DNA from: Ptiloglossa arizonensis
Lineage: Eukaryota > Arthropoda > Insecta > Hymenoptera > Colletidae
Direction of reading: 5' to 3'
Assembly: GCF_051014685.1 (NCBI RefSeq)
Contig: NW_027478596.1
Span: 62,001 to 126,000 of the forward strand
DNA: 64,000 bases
Below, one piece after another: positions 62,191 to 64,000 of this stretch (position 1 is its first letter; each line of letters begins with the position of its first letter). The position numbers and the translations under genes are program-made. A model generated the notes under the pieces. It worked only from the letters and a program-made list of their open reading frames with translations. It made no database searches and was not told where the DNA came from.

Positions 62191-64000
62191 ATATCTCGCG
62201 AACGGATAGACGAACTCGAGAAATTCCTGTTGCATCTGAAAGTAGAAACTAGCCCGATTACAATGTTGTGTGTACTTTATCCCTAGGCCATTCCAGTTGT
62301 TGGTTTCGAGTATCAGACCTGCGAAAATTTTGATGGTTTCTCAAGCATTCCTTAACTTCACACTTACATATCTCGCGAACGGATTGACGAACTCGAGAAT
62401 TTCCTATTGCATCTGAAAGCAGAAACTCGCCCGGTTACAACGGTTTGTGCATTTTTCCCCTAGGCCTTTGTAGTTATTTGTTTCGAGTATCAGAATTGCG
62501 AACATTTTGATGGTTTCTCAACCATTCCTTAACGTCAAACTCGCATATCTCGCGAAAGGATTGACGAACTCGAGAAATTCCTGTTGCATCCGAAAGTAGA
62601 AACTCGCCCGATTACAATTGTGTGCGTACTTTTCCCCTAGGCCATTCCAGTTATTCGTATCTAGCATCACAATTGCGACAATTTTGATGGTTTCTCAACC
62701 ATTCAATAACTTCAAACTCCCATATCTCGCGAACGGATAGACGAACTCCAGAAATTCCTGTTGCATGTGAAAATGGAAACTCGCCCGATTACAAAGGTAT
62801 GTGTATTTTTCCCCTAGGCCTTTGTAGTTATTGGATTCGAGTATCAGACTTGCGAAAATTTTGATGGTTTCTCAACCATTCCTTAACTTCAAACTCCAAT
62901 ATCTCGCGAACGGATTGACGAACTCGAGAAATTCCTGTTGCATGTAAAAGTAGAAACTAGCCCGATTACAATGTTGTGTGTACTTTTTCCCTAGGCCATT
63001 CCAGTTGTTGGTTTCGAGTATCAGACCTGCGAAAATTTTGATGGTTTCTCAACCATTCGTTATCTTCAAACTCCCATATCTCGCGAACGGATTCACGAAC
63101 TCGAGAAATTCCTGTTGCATCTGAAAGTAGAAACTAGCCCGATTACAATGGTCTGTGTACTTTCCCCCTAGGCCATTCCAGTTATTGGTTTCGAGTATCA
63201 GACCAGCGAAAATTTTGATGGTTTCTCAACCATTCCTTAACTTCAAAGTCCCATATCTCTCGAACGGATTGACGAACTCGAGAAATTCCTGTTGCATCTG
63301 AAAGCAGAATCTCGCCCGATTACAACGGTATGTGCATTTTAGCCCTAGGCCATAGTAGTTACTGGTTTCTAGTATCAGACTTGCGAAAATTTTGATGGTT
63401 TCTCAAGCATTCCTTAACTTCAAACTCCCATATCTCGCGAACGCATTGACGAACTCGAGTAATTCCTGTTGTATATGAAAGTAGAAGCTCGCCCGATTAG
63501 AATGGTGTGTGTACTTTTCCCCTAGGCCATTCCAGTTAGTGGTTTCGAGTATCAGACCTGTGAAAATTTTGGTGGTTTCTCAACCATTCCTTAACTTCAC
63601 ACTTACATATCTCGCGAACGGATTGACGAACTCGAGAATTTCCTCTTGCATCTGAAAGCAGAAACACGCCCGGTTACAACGGTATGTGCATTTTCCCCCT
63701 AGGCCATTGTGGTTATTGGTTTCGAGTATCAGACCAGCGAAAATTTTGATGGTTTCTCAACCATTCCTTAACTTCAAACTCCAATATCTCGCGAACGGAT
63801 TGACGAACTCGAGAAATTCCTGTTGCATCTGAAAGTAGAAGCTCGCCCGATTAGAATGGTGTGTGTACTTTTCCCCTAGGCCGTTCCAGTTATTGGTTTC
63901 GAGTATCAGACCTGCGAAAATTATGATGGTTTCTCAACCATTCGTTATCTTCAAATTCCCATATCTCGCGAACGGATTGACGAACTCGAGAAATTCCTGT
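62191..64000 (+). repeat. 25-monomer HOR, unit running off the window
   Basis: It follows 37,413 on at offset 24,778 and shares with unit 3 the bases GAATTGCGAAC near 62,492 and TTCCTATTGC near 62,401. It retains the AATTATGATGG monomer (near 63,918) that unit 3 lost. Private bases are GACTTGCG near 63,378 and CTTCAAATTCCC near 63,950. The unit is open at the right end. Confidence 0.88.

Larger units (their letters stand above)
1..64000. repeat. 177-bp satellite DNA array filling the window
   Basis: About 361 monomers lie head to tail in one orientation with no unique sequence between them. The landmark TTGGTTTCGA is at 6, 183 and 360 and its last counterpart is at 63,893, so the period is 177 bp and net drift is only 10 bp. 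Monomers share a conserved core around the TCGCGA and CTCGAG sites and a more variable part just before the landmark. The monomer length and the nested HOR layout are typical of eukaryotic centromere or pericentromere satellites. I infer a plant but cannot name the species or family. No retroelement, gene or RNA gene interrupts it. Both ends of the window are inside the array. Confidence 0.97.

Noticed and set aside
1..64000. CRISPR array or prokaryotic direct repeats
   Set aside because: The whole 177-bp unit repeats; there is no alternation of short identical repeats with unique spacers and no cas gene.
56640..64000. Inverted arrangement of the HOR on the two sides of the mosaic block
   Set aside because: All landmarks (TTGGTTTCGA, CTCGAGAAATTCC) keep the same orientation through the window; there is no inversion.

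Overview
The whole 64,000-base window is one uninterrupted head-to-tail satellite DNA array. I found no gene, RNA gene, transposon or other unique sequence. The basic unit is 177 bp, always in the same orientation. The landmark TTGGTTTCGA falls at position 6 and its last counterpart at 63,893, which is 361 periods less 10 bp. The window therefore holds about 361 monomers. Megabase-style tandem DNA with a near-nucleosome-sized monomer and nested higher-order repeats (HORs) points to a eukaryotic centromeric or pericentromeric satellite. A flowering plant is my best guess, but the species, the chromosome and the centromere assignment are inference. I do not recognise the monomer as a named family.

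Layout: (1) 1-3344, heterogeneous monomers with only short-range kinship. (2) 3345-20255, a long HOR family. A 10,617-bp unit (60 monomers) is followed by a shortened second copy and a fragment of a third. Inside the first copy an 8-monomer, 1,416-bp HOR is present four times (8097-13760); the second copy has it once (18181-19596). (3) 20256-32545, a 32-monomer HOR (5,664 bp) in two copies, the second carrying four extra monomers. (4) 28563-40063, a 25-monomer HOR (4,425 bp) that grew out of the second 32-mer copy: two full units and one truncated unit. (5) 40064-56639, a 16.6-kb mosaic of a different, more diverged monomer set with its own local amplifications, including a 10-monomer HOR (1,770 bp, two copies). 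(6) 56640-64000, the 25-monomer HOR again.

Private base changes pair the three HOR pieces on the right of the mosaic, in order, with the three on its left. This suggests that 31,861-56,639 is one 24.8-kb (140-monomer) unit whose second copy begins at 56,640 and runs off the window. If so, the mosaic should reappear near position 65,200.

Nothing here acts as a set of cooperating genes. The biology is the turnover of the array (unequal exchange, nested amplification, conversion patches) and whatever chromatin the monomer recruits. All copy relations were read by eye from motif positions; no alignment software was run, so boundaries are good to roughly a few tens of bases unless stated.
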